A program made the position numbers and the translations under genes. Source: Flammulina velutipes (taxonomy: Eukaryota; Basidiomycota; Agaricomycetes; Agaricales; Physalacriaceae). Taken from it: a DNA stretch of 64,000 nucleotides. The stretch covers positions 2,790,001-2,854,000 of the forward strand of contig CM022368.1 of the NCBI GenBank assembly GCA_011800155.1. The letters are read 5' to 3'. This document shows, piece by piece, positions 61,092 to 64,000 of this stretch (within the stretch, counting starts at the first letter, position 1; each line of letters begins with the position of its first letter). The notes below the pieces were generated by a model that was not told where the DNA came from, did no database searches, and saw only the letters and a program-made list of their open reading frames with translations.

Positions 61092-63740
61092 CACCCTAGG
61101 AAGTAGGTCTAACTAGATATGGTCTTGTTATTAGAGGGGGTCGTATTTAAATGTGCACCTCTAGTAAGAGGTCGTTTAAGGTGAGGTCAACAACTAGTTG
61201 TGCCCACACTCCGGGGCTCCGGGGCAGGTAGCACTGGCTGGCCTATATAGGAATGGGAGCATTGATGATATTGATGGGGCCAGATGATGGGGAGCAGGAA
61301 ATGGGGGAAATGTGGCACCAGGAAAATCCGGACCTAGGGATTAATCAGAATTGATGGGGATCATTGACAGGGGATGGGGAATAGGGATAGGAAATGTGGC
61401 ACCAGGAAAATCCGGACCTAGGGATTGATGGGATTGATGGATTGATGAGCAGATAGGATGGGGGATGGGGGATGGGGGATTGATAGCAGGGGGGAAATGT
61501 GGCACCAGAATAAATACTGGGCTATTGCTAGGGTATGAGGAGGGTATGGGAGGGGTGATTGTAGATTGAAAAATAAAATTCTTTCTAACTATCAGAAACA
61601 TGAATGGGGATGTGGCAGCTACTGAAACCAATAATAAAACGATGTGTGGCGCATTTTTAATCGAGGAGCACATACCTCGGATCAACCTGGGGTTGTTCTA
61701 GATGTCTTCCTATTGAAAAATGGATGTGTGCAGCATAAAGAACCATGTAAAAACACGAAGATTTGGCTGAGAAACAAGCAGAACATTATTGAAAATCCAT
61801 CAAAAAGCACCAAAAAGGGAGCAGCACTTTGCCCTCGCTTGGGGGTGACCTGGAACCACTTGTAGGTCGTCCAGACACCTTTGGGGCATTGTATATGTCA
61901 CTCAGTTAGGTCCCCAGGTCAACAGAACCCTTGGATATGATCAAAATGCCAAAAACCCGGACCACACAGCTTTGGGCCACACTATCAACTTGCCCTGACC
62001 TGGGGACACCTTATATTCGAAGATATATGTATATAATGCTCTAATCATGAGTTAGATGAAGTCTGGAGTGTCAAAAATGCGGTCAAAACCTTGGATATAC
62101 CCCAAATAATGTCCCCCAAGAAAGCACACATACCATCAACTTCTCCTGACCTCTGGATCGTCCCAATGTGTTCTATTATCATTATAGATGATGTATTAGC
62201 ACCCCAGAGGTTCCCCCAGTGTGTCAAAATGCGAATATAAATGATACAATAATTTATATCCTCTCCTTCTACACCAAGAACCACCTCAACTATCACACAT
62301 CTGAGTGGTGGACTATTGATTTTAACATCATACAATGTGTTTTTGGCCTCCCAGAATATGTCCCAGGTTGAACACCCTTCAATATAGAGCATGGACATTT
62401 GAGAATTAGTACAAAGATCATATCCTCACCATGTACCAAAGGGGTGTATCTTCGAGGTCTACCTATGACCTGGGCCCCAAGATATCATCTATATGATGTT
62501 AAATGACTATTAGAACAGTCCTAAAGATGTAAATATGCGAACTAGTGGGTGTACTTGAGGAGGAAGGGTGAATAAGGGTTCACCTAGTATCATGAATGTT
62601 CGCATTTTGACACACTGGGGGGACCTCTAGGATGTTAATACATCATCTATAATGATAATAGAACACATTGGGACGATCCAGAGGTCAGGAGAAGTTGATG
62701 GTATGTGTGCTTTCTTGGGGGACATTATTTGGGGTATATCCAAGGTTTTGACCGCATTTTTCACACTCCAGACTTCATCTAACTCATGATTAGAGCATTA
62801 TATACATATATCTTCGAATATAAGGTGTCCCCAGGTCATGGCAAGTTGATAGTGTGGCCCAAAGCTGTGTGGTCCGGGTTTTTGGCATTTTGATCATATC
62901 CAAGGGTTCTGTTGACCTGGGGACCTAACTGAGTGACATATACAATGCCCCAAAGGTGTCTGGACGACCTACAAGTGGTTCCAGGTCACCCCCAAGCGAG
63001 GGCAAAGTGCTGCTCCCTTTTTGGTGCTTTTTGATGGATTTTCAATAATGTTCTGCTTGTTTCTCAGCCAAATCTTCGTGTTTTTACATGGTTCTTTATG
63101 CTGCACACATCCATTTTTCAATAGGAAGACATCTAGAACAACCCCAGGTTGATCCGAGGTATGTGCTCCTCGATTAAAAATGCGCCACACATCGTTTTAT
63201 TATTGGTTTCAGTAGCTGCCACATCCCCATTCATGTTTCTGATAGTTAGAAAGAATTTTATTTTTCAATCTACAATCACCCCTCCCATACCCTCCTCATA
63301 CCCTAGCAATAGCCCAGTATTTATTCTGGTGCCACATTTCCCCCCTGCTATCAATCCCCATCCCCCATCCCCCATCCTATCTGCTCATCAATCCATCAAT
63401 CCCATCAATCCCTAGGTCCGGATTTTCCTGGTGCCACATTTCCTATCCCTATTCCCCATCCCCTGTCAATGATCCCCATCAATTCTGATTAATCCCTAGG
63501 TCCGGATTTTCCTGGTGCCACATTTCCCCCATTTCCTGCTCCCCATCATCTGGCCCCATCAATATCATCAATGCTCCCATTCCTATATAGGCCAGCTAGT
63601 GCTACCTGCCCCGGAGCCCCGGAGTGTGGGCACAACTAGTTGTTGACCTCACCTTAAACGACCTCTTACTAGAGGTGCACATTTAAATACGACCCCCTCT
63701 AATAACAAGACCATATCTAGTTAGACCTACTTCCTAGGGT
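61092..63740. mobile_element. Palindromic foldback element E3 (2649 bp)
   Basis: Flanked by CTAAGAT at 61085-61091 and 63742-63748; the eighth base is C on one side and G on the other. Tips CACCCTAGGAAGTAG on both arms. The outer about 160 bp match between arms with one difference seen (ACTGGCTGG versus ACTAGCTGG) and contain the perfect palindrome ACAACTAGTTGT. Loop about 62237-62597, same orientation as E1. The core is diverged by a few per cent from E1/E2, and the G-rich tandem unit is present in fewer copies (two marked by ATCCGGACCTAGGG). Confidence 0.9.
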
Positions 63741-63748
63741 GCTAAGAT

Positions 63749-64000
63749 TCGTCGGAAAAGCGCCACACGCTGAAGGGCGTGTAGGTATAGCCAAACCACA
63801 CATGGCGATCTTGAATATCATCATCAAAAGTACCCCGATGGAGACATCGTGATCGAATACACTTGAATGCGCGAAACTCTGAAATACTTAACGGAATTCG
63901 GCGAGTTACCCTTACACAAGGAAACTCTACATAAAGAGACGCAACGCCAGCAAGCAGTTAAACGCTTGCTGGACTAGCAAGCCAAATGTTCATACTACTC
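63749..64000. other. Continuation of gypsy 3' flank, no gene seen
   Basis: Resumes the sequence interrupted by E3. One GCGCCACAC word at about 63764. No coding support before the window end. Confidence 0.4.

Overview
The window comes from a filamentous basidiomycete, most likely an Agaricomycete. Genes are compact and broken by many introns of about 50 bp (GT...AG). The gene set is fungal: NUF2, CSE1, a PalI/SUR7-type protein and membrane P450s. The repeats (KDZ transposase, Ty3/gypsy with an F-x-DD reverse transcriptase box) are typical of Agaricomycetes. The species cannot be named from the sequence.

Region 1 (1-25.3 kb) is ordinary gene-dense chromosome. In order it holds: a NYN-domain protein (-, cut by the window edge), a TPR/Kelch/MYND protein (-), the kinetochore subunit NUF2 (-), a RecQ helicase (+), galactose-1-phosphate uridylyltransferase (-), a DDX41-like DEAD-box helicase (+), a GT8-like glycosyltransferase (+), the exportin CSE1 (+), an F-box/LRR-like protein (+), a peroxisomal 2,4-dienoyl-CoA reductase-like SDR (+), a PalI/Rim9-like membrane protein (-) and a DHDPS-family aldolase (-). 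No shared pathway is evident; these are mostly housekeeping genes, often divergent or convergent with short spacers.

Region 2 (25.3-32.5 kb) is transitional. It has a cytochrome P450 (-), a decayed and truncated P450 copy head-to-head with it (+), and an orphan gene with Asp-rich and basic tracts (+).

Region 3 (32.5-64 kb) is a nest of transposable elements. It begins with a gag-only gypsy remnant (one in-frame stop) split by a 1.8-kb terminal-inverted-repeat element. A tRNA-derived SINE on the minus strand follows, then a KDZ transposase gene (39.9-46.4 kb, -) with four small unclassified genes beside it, then a full-length but frameshifted gypsy element (50.7-61 kb, +).

The most interesting signal is a family of three giant palindromic (foldback) elements, called E1 (42214-45013), E2 (54780-57577) and E3 (61092-63740) here. 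Each has two arms of about 1.15-1.2 kb around a loop of about 360 bp and is flanked by 7-8 bp target duplications. E1 splits the KDZ gene, E2 splits gypsy pol, and E3 lies just downstream of pol. Within each element the two arms are almost identical and carry the same private substitutions. Between elements the core is shared, but the outer 120-160 bp are largely unrelated. This implies arm-to-arm homogenisation together with exchange of the ends.
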